Origin: Caulobacterales bacterium | GTDB lineage: Bacteria > Pseudomonadota > Alphaproteobacteria > Caulobacterales > Caulobacteraceae | Direction: 5' to 3' | NCBI GenBank assembly: GCA_019510435.1 | Contig: JAEKKJ010000006.1 | Span: forward strand, 434,001 to 498,000 | DNA length: 64,000 bases | Shown here: positions 17,876-26,710 of the stretch, in pieces | Layout: each line of letters starts with the position of its first letter | Numbering within the stretch: position 1 is the stretch's first letter | Program-made: the position numbers and the translations under genes | The notes under the pieces: model-generated | The model's database searches: none | Told to the model about the DNA's origin: nothing | Seen by the model: only the letters and a program-made list of their open reading frames with translations

Positions 17876-18574
17876 TTATCTGATCTCCACCGCCGCGATC
17901 GCATGGTCCGGGCCCTTGCGCACGACCACGTCGGCATGGGCCATGGTCGGGGCGATGTGGTCACGCAGGTTGACCAGGTTGATGTCGCGCCAGGCCGCCT
18001 CGATCAGGGCGCGGCGCTCGGCCTCGTCCTTGATCTGGGCGATGAAGCTTTGCGGCTCGCGGGCGACGATCTCATCCAGCCGCCGCAGGAACCAGGCCTT
18101 CACGTGGTCGGGGTCGGCGTCGAGGTAGAGGCTGAGGCCGAAGCGGCGCCGCGCCTCCCGGGTCTGCAGCACGTTGAGGCCCTCGACGATCACCACGCCA
18201 CCCGCCTCGACCGCCCGCGTCTCGCCCGGCACGATGTCGTAGGTGACGTGGGAGTAGACCGGCGTCGCGGCGGGCCGGCCGTCGGCCAGCCTGTCCAGGA
18301 AGCCGTGCAGGGCGTCCCAGTCGTAGGTTTCGGGAAAGCCCTTGCGGTGGATCGAGCCGGCGGCGGCGAGCTCGCGGTTCGGCTTCAGGAACCCGTCGGT
18401 CGCCACGACCTGCACGGGTCCGCCGTCTGCGGCCAGGCCCTCCGCCAGCTGCGCCGCCAGGGTGCTCTTGCCCACCGCGACGCCGCCCGCCAGCCCGACC
18501 AGCAAGGTCCCGTGCGCCGCGGCGCGCCGGTCCGCCAGCGCGGCCAGCACAGAGCCCAGATCCCGATCCGCCAT
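17876..18574 (-). CDS. Pantothenate-kinase (type I)-like P-loop kinase, 232 aa
   Basis: P-loop kinase of the CoaA/phosphoribulokinase/uridine kinase family. It has GLAGGVAVGKSTLAAQL (Walker A) near residue 30, VVATDGFLKPN, KGFPETYDWDALHGFL, SHVTYDIVPGE and VVIVEGLNVLQTRE, all hallmarks of CoaA. At 232 residues it is shorter than classical CoaA (about 315), mainly at the N- and C-termini, so it could phosphorylate pantothenate or a related small molecule. The ATG at 18574 begins the conserved region. It is convergent with typA. Confidence 0.8.
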   Translation of the reverse strand: MADRDLGSVLAALADRRAAAHGTLLVGLAGGVAVGKSTLAAQLAEGLAADGGPVQVVATDGFLKPNRELAAAGSIHRKGFPETYDWDALHGFLDRLADGRPAATPVYSHVTYDIVPGETRAVEAGGVVIVEGLNVLQTREARRRFGLSLYLDADPDHVKAWFLRRLDEIVAREPQSFIAQIKDEAERRALIEAAWRDINLVNLRDHIAPTMAHADVVVRKGPDHAIAAVEIR

Positions 18575-18735
18575 GCGTCCTCCCGGCCGGCTCAGCCGTT
18601 CCACGCGGCGGCGGGCGCGGTCAAGACTGGACGCCGCGTCTCGGGCAGGGCGGCGATTTCGGGCGGCCGCGACGCCGATCCCTCTAGACGCCGTGCGCCA
18701 CAGGGGTGACATCTGTGGCGACTAGGAAGCCCCCC

Positions 18736-19410
18736 ATGACCCACGCCGCCGAGCCCAAGCCCTACCCGCCGCGCCACTATCCGACTCCGGCCGCCAAGTG
18801 CGCCGACCTGGTCGTGCACGTGATGGGCCTGACCCTGGCGCTGGTCGGCGGCGTCGTGCTGCTGACGCTGGCGGTGATGGGCGGACGCATCAGCCAGGTG
18901 GTGGGCGTCGGGATCTATGCGGCGGGCGTCGTGGCCATGCTCGCCTTCTCGACGGCCTACAACTTCGCCAAGCCGCGGTTCCGGCCGTTCCTGCGCCGGC
19001 TGGACCACGCGGGCATCTTCCTGATGATCGCCGGCTCCTACACGCCCTTCACCATCAACCTGCCCGGGGCCTGGGGCTGGGGCATGACGGCGGCGGTGTG
19101 GTCGATCGCGGGCCTCGGCGCCCTGGGCAAGCTGGTCCTGACCCGCATCGACCGCAAGGTCTGGGTGGCGGTCTACCTGGTGCTGGGCTGGCTGGTGGTG
19201 GTGGCCCTGAAGCCGATGATCGACAACCTGGCCTGGTACGCCCTGGCCCTGCTGGTGACCGGCGGCGTGCTCTATTCCACCGGCGTCATCTTCTATGTGA
19301 ACAAGCGGCTGAAGTTCGCCCGAGCCATCTGGCACGGCCACGTGGTGGCCGCCGCGGCGGCGCACTGGGCGGCGGTGCTGCTGGGCGTGGTCCTGGCGAC
19401 CCAGCGCTAG
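18736..19410 (+). CDS. Hemolysin III/PAQR-family membrane protein, 224 aa
   Basis: Seven predicted membrane helices. Family residues are visible: FSTAYNFAKPRFRPFLRRLDHAG with the conserved Asp-His, FLMIAGSYTPF, and a C-terminal IWHGHVVAAAAAHW with His residues that form the intramembrane zinc site of PAQR proteins. Bacterial members (YqfA/HlyIII) are linked to membrane lipid homeostasis, possibly as hydrolases. AGGA precedes the ATG at 18736; an in-frame ATG at 18706 is less well supported. The next gene starts three bases after the stop. Confidence 0.88.
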   Translation: MTHAAEPKPYPPRHYPTPAAKCADLVVHVMGLTLALVGGVVLLTLAVMGGRISQVVGVGIYAAGVVAMLAFSTAYNFAKPRFRPFLRRLDHAGIFLMIAGSYTPFTINLPGAWGWGMTAAVWSIAGLGALGKLVLTRIDRKVWVAVYLVLGWLVVVALKPMIDNLAWYALALLVTGGVLYSTGVIFYVNKRLKFARAIWHGHVVAAAAAHWAAVLLGVVLATQR

Positions 19411-19413
19411 GCG

Positions 19414-20754
19414 ATGGCGCGCCGCGCGGCCGCCCTGGCGACGGCGCTGGCGGCCCTTTTCCTGATCGCCGCGGCCGCCGTTGGCCCGCCTCCCACCCGC
19501 GCCGGCTATGCCCGCGACGAGCGCCAGTGCGACGGCTATCCCCGCGCGCCGATCGACATGATCAGCGGCCTTTGCGCGGGCATCGTCGTGGCGCCGCCGC
19601 CCGAAGGCCTGCGCCCCTCCAAGCGCAAGATCCGCCTGCCGCGCACCCTGCTGGCCCTGCCGGACGGCGACCTCCTGGTGGTGGACCTGGGCAGCTGGGA
19701 GCCGGGGCACGGCTCGGTCTGGCGCCTGACCCCGCATCGCGGCGGCGAGCCGCGGCTGGCCAAGCTTCTGGAGAAGCTGGACCTGCCGCACACCATCGCA
19801 GTCGGACCGGACGGCCGCATCTATGTGGGCGAGATGAACCGCATCCGCCGGTTCGACCCCGATGCGGCCGACCCGCAGGCCAGCCTCGAGACGGTTGTGG
19901 CGGGACTGCCCGGCAATCGGCTGCACGCCAACCGCCACCCGCTCTCCAGCTTCATCTTCGACGCCGACGGCGGCCTGCTGGTCAATGTTGGCGCGCCGAC
20001 GGACCAGTGCGCGCCCGAGCCGGGCGAGACGCGCTGCGCCGAGGCCGATGGCGACGGCCGCCGCGTGCACGCCGCGATCTGGCGCTTCGCCTACCAGGGT
20101 CACGGGCAGTGGGACGGGGCCTACACGGTCTTCGCCAGCGGCCTGCGCAACTCCCTGGCCATGGTGCGCACCGGCGGCGGCGCCTTGCTGCAGGCCGAGA
20201 ACAGCATCGACGTCGCCGACCGCTTCTGGCCTCCGGAGGAGCTGAACGTCCTGGCCAAGGGCGGCAAGTACGGCTGGCCCTATTGCGTGGGCATGGGGGA
20301 GGCCGCGCCCGCCTGGCGCGGGACCGCCGGCGTCGACTGCCACGCCTATCGCGACCCGGTCTTGCTGCTGCCGCCCCACGGCGCGCCGCTGAGCCTGGTG
20401 GAATACCACGGGGCGATGTTCCCGCAGCTGGAGGGCCGGCTGCTGGTCAGCCTGCACGGCTACCGCGCCACCGGCTCGCGCATCCTGGCCCTGGAGCTGG
20501 ATGACAAGGGCGTTCCCGTCGCCAGCGCCAAGGCGGCCTACGAGGTCTACGCCGCCAGCGGCCGCCCGGTGCGCCGCGCCTATGGACCCGGCCCCGCGAC
20601 CAACGGCCTGGTGCTGACGCCCGGCTGGAACGCCCTTGCGGGCCGCCGGCCCGCGGGCTCACCGGTGGGGATGGCGATCACCGCCGACGGCGCGATCTGG
20701 GTCGCCGAAGACCGCAACGGCGCCATCCTGCGCCTGGCCCGCGACCGGCATTGA
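19414..20754 (+). CDS. Glucose/sorbosone-dehydrogenase-like beta-propeller protein, 446 aa
   Basis: Secreted protein: an Ala-rich signal peptide (residues 1-29) precedes a six-bladed propeller. Repeated blade motifs are LLALPDGDLLVVDLGSW, TIAVGPDGRIYVGE, FIFDADGGLLVNVG, ASGLRNSLAMVR, GGKYGWPYC and GMAITADGAIWVAEDRNGAI, matching the PQQ-dependent soluble glucose dehydrogenase/sorbosone dehydrogenase family. ASGLRNS and the WPYC turn are typical. Cys pairs suggest periplasmic disulfides. Whether it binds PQQ cannot be told. It is probably cotranscribed with the HlyIII gene. Confidence 0.85.
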   Translation: MARRAAALATALAALFLIAAAAVGPPPTRAGYARDERQCDGYPRAPIDMISGLCAGIVVAPPPEGLRPSKRKIRLPRTLLALPDGDLLVVDLGSWEPGHGSVWRLTPHRGGEPRLAKLLEKLDLPHTIAVGPDGRIYVGEMNRIRRFDPDAADPQASLETVVAGLPGNRLHANRHPLSSFIFDADGGLLVNVGAPTDQCAPEPGETRCAEADGDGRRVHAAIWRFAYQGHGQWDGAYTVFASGLRNSLAMVRTGGGALLQAENSIDVADRFWPPEELNVLAKGGKYGWPYCVGMGEAAPAWRGTAGVDCHAYRDPVLLLPPHGAPLSLVEYHGAMFPQLEGRLLVSLHGYRATGSRILALELDDKGVPVASAKAAYEVYAASGRPVRRAYGPGPATNGLVLTPGWNALAGRRPAGSPVGMAITADGAIWVAEDRNGAILRLARDRH

Positions 20755-20792
20755 TCCCGCCTTGGCTTGGAGAGGGCCAAGGGGCGACTTGA

Positions 20793-21013
20793 ACCGCGGA
20801 AAACGCGGAAAGACGCGGAAGAGGCCGCGGAGGCGCGTCGTTCATTTCGACCACGAATGAACACGAATGAACACGAATGCGCCGGAGGCCCGGCGGTCGC
20901 CGAGGGTCACGCCCAGCAGCCTATTCGTGTGTATTCGTGTTCATTCGTGGTTCGACAAAGAACGCCCGCTGCGCGGGCAGACGGCAGGCCGCAGTTCCGC
21001 GTCCTTCCGCGGT
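20793..21013. repeat. Large composite inverted repeat between convergent genes
   Basis: Inner arms (20851-20879 and 20922-20950) are built from tandem units of the type GAACACGAAT ending in CCACGAAT on each outside edge. Outer arms (20793-20818 and 20997-21013) pair ACCGCGGAA...GACGCGG with CCGCGTCCTTCCGCGGT. The whole can fold as a long cruciform and lies between the stops of convergent genes. A related element lies at 49651-49739. No coding content is supported. Confidence 0.75.
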
Positions 21014-21034
21014 AGGTTTCCTCGTCGCCGGTCC

Positions 21035-21487
21035 CTAATACGGCCGCTCCATGAAGACGTCGGCGCGGGCGTAGGGGGTGTCGGTGGGGGCCAGGTCCCG
21101 GAAGCCCACGGCGCGGTAGAGGCCGAGCGCCGGCCCGAGGCTGGCGTTGGTCTCCAGGTAGAGGCGCGTCGCGCCCATCTCCGCCCCGGCCTCGATGCAG
21201 CGCTGCATCAGCATCCGCCCCAGGCCCGAGCCGCGCAGGGCCTCGCTGACCGTCATCTTGGCTACCTCGAAGCCGCCATCGGCCATCTTCATAAGCGCCA
21301 CGCAGCCCACCGGCTCGCCGTCCTTCAGGGCCATGAAGATGCGGCCGCCCTTGGCCAGGATCTGGCCCTGCGGGTCGCCCAGCACCTCGCGGTCCTTGGG
21401 CTCGATGGCGAAGTAGCGCGAGATCCAGGCCTCGTTGAGGGTGCGGAACGCCTCGGCGAAGCGCGGCTCGAACTCGACGATCTCCAT
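21035..21487 (-). CDS. GNAT-family N-acetyltransferase, 150 aa
   Basis: Single acetyltransferase domain. The acetyl-CoA pyrophosphate-binding motif A is AKMTVSEALRGSGLGRMLMQ (about residues 75-94), preceded by beta strands with GEPVGCVALMKM, and motif B-like LYLETNASLGPALGLYRAVGFRD follows. The ATG at 21487 is the first start in the conserved region. The substrate is unknown; MarR-associated GNATs of this look act on small amines or protein N-termini. It is divergent from the aminotransferase gene with 68 bases between. Confidence 0.88.
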   Translation of the reverse strand: MEIVEFEPRFAEAFRTLNEAWISRYFAIEPKDREVLGDPQGQILAKGGRIFMALKDGEPVGCVALMKMADGGFEVAKMTVSEALRGSGLGRMLMQRCIEAGAEMGATRLYLETNASLGPALGLYRAVGFRDLAPTDTPYARADVFMERPY

Positions 21488-21555
21488 GCAGGGCCTCCCG
21501 TCCGATCGATCTGCAGGATAGCCAGGCGCAGGCCCAGCCGGCAAAGTCCCCGGCC

Positions 21556-22743
21556 ATGGCCAATGCGATTTTCTCGTCCCTGCCCACCACCATCTTCGAG
21601 GAGATGTCGGGCCTGGCGCGCACCCTGGGCGCGGTAAATCTGGGCCAGGGCTTCCCGGACGACCCCGGTCCCGAGCCGGTCCGCGCCAAGGCGGCCGAGG
21701 CCGTGCTGCATGGCTACAACCAGTATCCGCCCATGGCCGGGCTGCCCGAGCTGCGCCAGGCGGTGGCGGCGCACTATGGGCGGACCCAGGGCCTGGACCT
21801 GGACTGGGCCACCGAGGTGACCGTCACCTCCGGCGCCACCGAGGCGCTGGCCGCCAGCTTCTTCGGCCTGATCGAGCCCGGCGACGAGGTGGTGGTGTTC
21901 CAGCCCTTCTACGACGCCTACCTGCCGCTGATCCGCCGGGCCGGCGGCGTGCCGCGGCTGGTGATCCTGGCGCCGCCGCACTGGCGCTTCGACCGGGCGA
22001 TGCTGGAGGCGGCGTTCGGGCCGAAGACGCGGCTGGTGGTGCTGAACAACCCGATCAATCCCGCCGGGGTGGTGCTGCCGGACGAGGACCTCGCGCTGCT
22101 GGCGGAGTTCTGCGTCGCCCACGACGCGATCGCCGTCTGCGACGAGGTCTGGGAGCAGGTGGTGTTCGACGGGGCCCGCCACCGGCCGCTGATCGCCTAT
22201 CCCGGCATGCGCGAGCGCACGGTGAAGATCGGCTCGGCGGGCAAGATGTTCGGGCTGACCGGCTGGAAGGTGGGCTTCCTCTGCGCCGCGCCGGCCCTGA
22301 CCCATGCGCTCGCCCGCACGCACCAGTTCCTGACCTTCACCACCCCGCCGAACCTGCAGGCGGCCGTGGCCTGGGGGCTCGGCCATTCCGACGCCTGGTT
22401 CCGCGAGATGCCGCAGGGCCTACAGGCGTCCCGCGACCGCCTAGCCGAGGGCCTGCGCCGCGAGGGATTCGCCGTGCTGGAGAGCCAGGGGACCTATTTC
22501 CTCAACATCGACCTGCCCGGCTCCGGCGTGGCGCAAGGCGACCGCGATTTCTGCCTGCGGGCGGTCAAGGACGCCGGCGTCGCCGCGATCCCCGTCTCGG
22601 CCTTCTACGAGGACGCCCCGGTGACCCGCATCGTGCGCCTCTGCTTCTCCAAGGCCGACGCGACGCTGGACGAGGGCGTGGCGCGCCTGGCCAAGGCGCG
22701 GGAGCTGGCGCTCAAGGACTCGTCCGCCACCGCGCTGGCGTGA
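21556..22743 (+). CDS. PLP-dependent aminotransferase class I/II, 395 aa
   Basis: Fold type I aminotransferase. It shows the N-terminal VNLGQGFPDDPGPEPV pattern, YNQYPPMAGLPELRQAVA, VTVTSGATEALAASFFGLI, the NNPINPAGVV turn with the cofactor Asn, VCDEVWEQVVFDG with the Asp that holds the PLP nitrogen, and the Schiff-base Lys in IGSAGKMFGLTGWKVGF. The pattern matches the kynurenine/glutamine transaminase and methionine aminotransferase (YbdL) subgroup. The last 32 bases overlap the convergent AraC gene. Confidence 0.88.
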   Translation: MANAIFSSLPTTIFEEMSGLARTLGAVNLGQGFPDDPGPEPVRAKAAEAVLHGYNQYPPMAGLPELRQAVAAHYGRTQGLDLDWATEVTVTSGATEALAASFFGLIEPGDEVVVFQPFYDAYLPLIRRAGGVPRLVILAPPHWRFDRAMLEAAFGPKTRLVVLNNPINPAGVVLPDEDLALLAEFCVAHDAIAVCDEVWEQVVFDGARHRPLIAYPGMRERTVKIGSAGKMFGLTGWKVGFLCAAPALTHALARTHQFLTFTTPPNLQAAVAWGLGHSDAWFREMPQGLQASRDRLAEGLRREGFAVLESQGTYFLNIDLPGSGVAQGDRDFCLRAVKDAGVAAIPVSAFYEDAPVTRIVRLCFSKADATLDEGVARLAKARELALKDSSATALA

Positions 22744-23482
22744 CGCCGAAGACCCGCTTGAAGGCGGCGATGAAGGCCGAAGGGCTCTGGTAGCCGGCGT
22801 CGAGGGCGGCCTGGGTCACCGGCGCGCCGTTGCTGAGCGAGACCACCGCCTGCTGCATGCGCGCGCGGCCGCGCCAGGCCTCCAGCGACAGCCCGGTCTG
22901 GGCCAGGAACAGCCGCTGCAGGGTGCGCAGGCTGGCGCCGGAGCCGCGGGCGAGGTCGGCGAAGGCGGCGTCGCGGCCCGGCTCGGCCAGCAGGCGCTCG
23001 GCGAAGCCGCGGGCGCGCGGGTCGGCCGGCAGGGGCAGTTCGGTCGGCACGGTCTCCGCCGCCGCCAGCAGGTCGACCAGCAGGCCCTCGAGCCGTTCGT
23101 GCGCCGGATCGCCCACCCGCAGCATCCCCAGCCGCACGATGTGCAGGATCAGCTCGCGAAGCAGCGGCGCCACCTCGATGGCGCGGCAGGCGGTCAGGCG
23201 GGGACCGGGATCGGCGGGGGCGAGATAGAGGGTGCGCATGGCCACCACGCCGCGCATCTCGATCTCGTGGGCCGTGCCGCCCGGCACCCAGATCGCCCGG
23301 GTGGGCGGCGTCAGCCAGGCCGCGCCGGGCGTCGCGACCCGCATGGTGCCGCTGGCGGCATAGACCAGCTGGGCCCACGGATGGCTGTGGCGGTCCAGGA
23401 CGTGGCCGTCGCGATAGGTCACGGCGAGGCCGCGCACCGGGAAGCCGTCGGGATCGCGAGGGGTCTGGCGCGTCAGCGACAT
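22712..23482 (-). CDS. AraC-family regulator with cupin sensor, 256 aa
   Basis: N-terminal cupin (RHSHPWAQLVYAASGTMRV and VPGGTAHEIEMRG) followed from about residue 155 by a two-HTH AraC domain (FADLARGSGASLRTLQRLFL, then AALDAGYQSPSAFIAAFKRV and FGVTPARWR). Its 3' end overlaps the aminotransferase gene by 32 bases on the opposite strand. It is divergent from the VOC gene at 23551, the most likely target. Ligand unknown. Confidence 0.9.
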   Translation of the reverse strand: MSLTRQTPRDPDGFPVRGLAVTYRDGHVLDRHSHPWAQLVYAASGTMRVATPGAAWLTPPTRAIWVPGGTAHEIEMRGVVAMRTLYLAPADPGPRLTACRAIEVAPLLRELILHIVRLGMLRVGDPAHERLEGLLVDLLAAAETVPTELPLPADPRARGFAERLLAEPGRDAAFADLARGSGASLRTLQRLFLAQTGLSLEAWRGRARMQQAVVSLSNGAPVTQAALDAGYQSPSAFIAAFKRVFGVTPARWRTSP

Positions 23483-23550
23483 AATTCGTCAGACTAGCGC
23501 AAGCGCGCCGCGAACCGAAGGGACTAGCTTGGCTGCAGAAGGAGCCCGCC

Positions 23551-23925
23551 ATGCCCTCAGCCCTGCGCCACCTGGCGATCAACGCCGATGACGTGCCGCG
23601 CGCCCGCGCCTTCTACGAGGCGGTGTTCGGCTGGACCTTCACGCCCTGGGGCCCGCCGGACTTCTTCCAGAGCCGCTCGGCCGGTGACGGGATGATGGTG
23701 GCGCTGCAGGGCAGGCGCAGCCTGGGCGGCCAGGCCATGCCGGGCATGGAGGCGAGCTTTGCCGTGGACGACATCGAGGCCACGGTCGCGGCCGTCGAGG
23801 CCGGCGGCGGCAAGGTGCTGATGCCGCCGTTCCACATCGAGGGCGTCGGGCGCCTGATCTTCTTCCGCGACACCGAGGGCAATATCGCCGGCGCCATGCA
23901 GTACGAGGGAGAACCGTGGAAATGA
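23551..23925 (+). CDS. VOC-family (glyoxalase/dioxygenase fold) protein, 124 aa
   Basis: One VOC module pair: LRHLAINADDVPRARAFYEA at the N-terminus, FTPWGPPDFFQ, the second half beginning ASFAVDDIEATVAAVEAGGG, and the end FFRDTEGNIAGAMQYE. His and Glu at the usual metal positions are partly present. The AGGAG site precedes the ATG. Its TGA overlaps the ATG of the methyltransferase gene, so they are translated together. Substrate unknown. Confidence 0.87.
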   Translation: MPSALRHLAINADDVPRARAFYEAVFGWTFTPWGPPDFFQSRSAGDGMMVALQGRRSLGGQAMPGMEASFAVDDIEATVAAVEAGGGKVLMPPFHIEGVGRLIFFRDTEGNIAGAMQYEGEPWK

Positions 23926-24590
23926 GCCTGCTGTCCGACCCCGCCCTGCAGGCGCGCGTCGATGCGCTGCAGGCCCAGAGCCAGGCCCAGGAACCGCAGA
24001 CCCACGGCTACTTCGCAGCCCGCGCCAAGGCGAACGACCTGTCATGGGACGGGCTGGACGCCGACGCCAACCGGTTCATGGCCGACAAGCTGGTGGCCCT
24101 GGAGCCGGTGAAGGCGGAGTTCTGCCACATGCTGGTGCGGGCGCTGCGGGCCACCCGCGTGGTCGAGGTGGGCACCTCGTTCGGGGTCTCGACGCTCTAC
24201 CTGGCTGACGCGGTGCGGGCGAACGGCGGCGGGGTGGTGATCGGCACGGAGTACGAGCCGGCCAAGGCGGCGGCCGCGCGCGCCAGCTTCGCGCAGGCCG
24301 GGGTCGCCGACCTCATCGACCTGCGCGAGGGCGACCTGCGCGAGACGCTGAAGGTCATCGAAGGTCCGGTCGACTTCGTGCTGATGGACATCTGGACCGA
24401 GATGGCCCGGCCGGCCCTGGAGCTGATCCATCCCCACCTGCGGCCCGGGGCGGTGATCGTCGCCGACAACACCACGACCTTCCGCCACGCCTACCGCCAC
24501 TTCTTCGCCTTCGTGGAGGACCCTGCCAACGGCCTGAAGACCCTGACCCTGCCGTTCGACGGCGGCCTGGAGATGGTGGTCCGGGTCTAG
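23922..24590 (+). CDS. Class I SAM-dependent O-methyltransferase, about 222 aa
   Basis: Catechol-O-methyltransferase-like fold. Motif I is VVEVGTSFGVSTLYLADAV (about residues 69-87), followed by the acidic VIGTEYEP, FVLMDIWTE with the metal-binding Asp, and AVIVADNTTTF with Asp-Asn. These fit the cation-dependent type III group. The ATG at 23922 overlaps the stop of the VOC gene; a GTG six bases upstream is an alternative. The methylated substrate is unknown. Confidence 0.85.
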   Translation: MSLLSDPALQARVDALQAQSQAQEPQTHGYFAARAKANDLSWDGLDADANRFMADKLVALEPVKAEFCHMLVRALRATRVVEVGTSFGVSTLYLADAVRANGGGVVIGTEYEPAKAAAARASFAQAGVADLIDLREGDLRETLKVIEGPVDFVLMDIWTEMARPALELIHPHLRPGAVIVADNTTTFRHAYRHFFAFVEDPANGLKTLTLPFDGGLEMVVRV

Positions 24591-24591
24591 T

Positions 24592-24765
24592 TCCCTCCCT
24601 TGATGGGGAGGGACAGATCGCGAAGCGATCAGGGTGAGGGATAGTCGATCAAACGCTGCGCCCGGTCGAGGCCCTCAATGGCGACAGCGTCCAAGGCGCT
24701 CCGCCCGGTCGTGGCCGCCTCACCCTGGCTGCTGCGCAGCCTGTCCCTCCCCATCAAGGGAGGGA
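24592..24765. repeat. Palindromic repeat family A, copy 1 (convergent junction)
   Basis: The left arm starts TCCCTCCCTTGATGGGGAGG, followed by GATCGCGAAGCGATC and AGGGTGAGG. The right arm is the inverse, CCTCACCCTG...TGTCCCTCC and CCATCAAGGGAGGGA. It starts two bases after the methyltransferase stop, and its right arm supplies the stop codon of the peptidase gene on the minus strand. A full copy lies at 57019-57189 and a half copy at 40391-40412. Confidence 0.85.
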
Positions 24766-26688
24766 CGAGCGTCCCAGGTACTTGTCGAACCAGGCCAGGG
24801 TGCGGGCCTCCACGTCCTGCTGGTCGGCGGGGTTGCGCAGGCGGTGGCCTTCGCCGGGGTAGATCACCAGAGAGGTCGGCGCGCCCACGGCCTTCATGCC
24901 GTGCCAGAACTCCAGCGACTGGGCCGGCGGGCACTCCACGTCCAGCTCGCCCACATAGATGAAGGTCGGGGTCTTGGCGGCCTTGATGTAGCGGATCGGC
25001 GAGAGGCGGTCGTAGACGGCCGGGTTGTCGTAGGCCGTGCCGCCGAAGAACGGGACCATCCACTGGTCGATGCCGTTCTGGCCGTAGTAGCTGATCCAGT
25101 TGGCGATGCCGGCGCCGGCGGCGGCGGCCTTGAAGCGGTCGGTGTGGGTCACCGCCCACATGGTCATGAAGCCCCCGTAGGAGCCGCCCATGACCGCCAG
25201 GCGCGCATCGTCCACGGGCGCCAGCTTCTCCACCGCATCCACGCCGGCCAGGATGTCGGCCAGGTCGCCGCCGCCGAAGTCCTGGACGTTGGCGCGGGTG
25301 AAGGCCTCGCCCTGGCCATAGCTGCCGCGCGGGTTGGGCATGAAGACGTAGTAGCCGTGGTCCAGCAGCGCGTGGACCTGGCCCTCCCAGATGAACCGCG
25401 GCTCCACGGCCGACGACGGGCCTCCGTGCACCGACACCGCCATGGGATAGGTCTTGCCCGGTTCCCGTCCTTTGGGCGCCAGCAGCCAGCCCTGCACGGT
25501 CTGGCCGCCGCGGGTCCAGGTGACGCTGGTGGCGTCGCTGTTGGCGACCAGGGCGTCGTTATCGTGGGTGATCACCTTCGGCGCCGCGATGGGGCCGGCG
25601 GCGATGCGCGGGGCGGTGGCGAAGTCCTGGGCCACGGTCGCCATGATCTTGGCGTCGGGGGTCAGGGCGATGCGGCCGTCGCCGGCGGAGACGGTGGCTG
25701 AGGCCGCCCGCAGGGTCTTCAGCTGGCCATCCGCCGCGACCGACAGCAGGGCCTGCTTGTCGCCCACCAGGGCCGTCGCGAAGAGGCCCTTGGGCGTCCA
25801 CATCAGCGACGAGAAGCTGCCCTTGAAGTCCGGTGTCACATCCCTGGGCTCGCCGCCGGCGAACGGGACCTCGTAGAGATCGCCGCCGATCACCGGGAAG
25901 TCGCTCATGACGCCGCCGATGAAGGCGACGGTCTTGCCGTCCGGCGAAACGCGCGGGAAGCCCATCTGCAGCTTCGGGCGGGCGATGGTGCGCGCCGGCG
26001 CGCCGGCCAGGTCGATGGCCTGCAGCTCGGCGACCCACCAATTGTTGTCGCCGTCGCCCTCCGCGTCGGTGGCCACGAAGCCCTTGCCGTCGGGGGTCCA
26101 GTCGTACTCGTAGACGAAGCGGTCCGCCGGGGAGAGCCAGCGCAGCTCGCCGCCGGCGGTGGCCACGACGGCGATCCGCCGCTCGTCGGGCGCGCTGTCG
26201 ATGTCGCCCACCCGCGGCGCGCCGGGCGAGGTGGCGCCGGACTCCTTGTGCGCATCGGCGGTGGCCAGCAGGGCGATGGACTTGCCGTCAGGCGCCCAGC
26301 GCGGCTTGGCGATGAGGCCCTTCAGGCTGGTCACGGTGCGCAGCTGCGCGCCTTCAGCGGCGAACAGGCTGGCCATGCCGGACTTGCGGTCGACGCCGGC
26401 GAACACCAGCGTGCGCCCGTCCGGCGACCAGGCCGGCGCGCCGTAGCGGCAGTCGGCGCAGGGGTCGAAGGTCCCGACCACGCCGCCGTCGGCGACGCGG
26501 CGGATCACCAGCGTCCCGTGCGGATCGGCGGTGCGGCCGGCCGCCTCCACGCCCTCCACCGCCGCCACCAGGTCGCCGCGCGGCGACAGGGCCAGGTCGT
26601 CGTACTGGTGCACGCTCATCGGCGCGGCGACCGCAGCCGCTGCGGCGAGCGCCGTCGTCAGGAACAAGCTCAACTTCAGGCCCCGCAA
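24754..26688 (-). CDS. S9-family (prolyl oligopeptidase-like) serine peptidase, secreted, 644 aa
   Basis: Signal peptide (residues 1-22), a beta-propeller built of TolB-like repeats (SPDGRTLVFAGVD, APDGKSIALLAT, SPDGKTVAFIGG), then an alpha/beta-hydrolase domain from about 400. The catalytic Ser is in MGGSYGGFMTMWA, Asp near VGELDVECPP, and His in YPGEGHRLRNP. It is an exported dipeptidyl or acylaminoacyl peptidase for peptide use. The start is a TTG without a clear ribosome site, 22 bases after the SDR gene, so coupling is likely. The last three codons and the TGA lie in the right arm of repeat A, so the natural C-terminus may have been altered by the element. Confidence 0.9.
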   Translation of the reverse strand: MRGLKLSLFLTTALAAAAAVAAPMSVHQYDDLALSPRGDLVAAVEGVEAAGRTADPHGTLVIRRVADGGVVGTFDPCADCRYGAPAWSPDGRTLVFAGVDRKSGMASLFAAEGAQLRTVTSLKGLIAKPRWAPDGKSIALLATADAHKESGATSPGAPRVGDIDSAPDERRIAVVATAGGELRWLSPADRFVYEYDWTPDGKGFVATDAEGDGDNNWWVAELQAIDLAGAPARTIARPKLQMGFPRVSPDGKTVAFIGGVMSDFPVIGGDLYEVPFAGGEPRDVTPDFKGSFSSLMWTPKGLFATALVGDKQALLSVAADGQLKTLRAASATVSAGDGRIALTPDAKIMATVAQDFATAPRIAAGPIAAPKVITHDNDALVANSDATSVTWTRGGQTVQGWLLAPKGREPGKTYPMAVSVHGGPSSAVEPRFIWEGQVHALLDHGYYVFMPNPRGSYGQGEAFTRANVQDFGGGDLADILAGVDAVEKLAPVDDARLAVMGGSYGGFMTMWAVTHTDRFKAAAAGAGIANWISYYGQNGIDQWMVPFFGGTAYDNPAVYDRLSPIRYIKAAKTPTFIYVGELDVECPPAQSLEFWHGMKAVGAPTSLVIYPGEGHRLRNPADQQDVEARTLAWFDKYLGRSSLP

Positions 26689-26710
26689 ATCATCCGAGCG
26701 GGGGAGACAA

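Noticed and set aside
20793..21013. CRISPR array, suggested by short direct repeats
   Set aside because: The repeats are 10 bases, adjacent, without spacers, arranged as inverted arms, and no cas gene is present.
24634..25701. Plus-strand 355-codon frame opposite the S9 peptidase
   Set aside because: No domain, composition typical of an antisense shadow, while the opposite frame has signal peptide and full catalytic triad.
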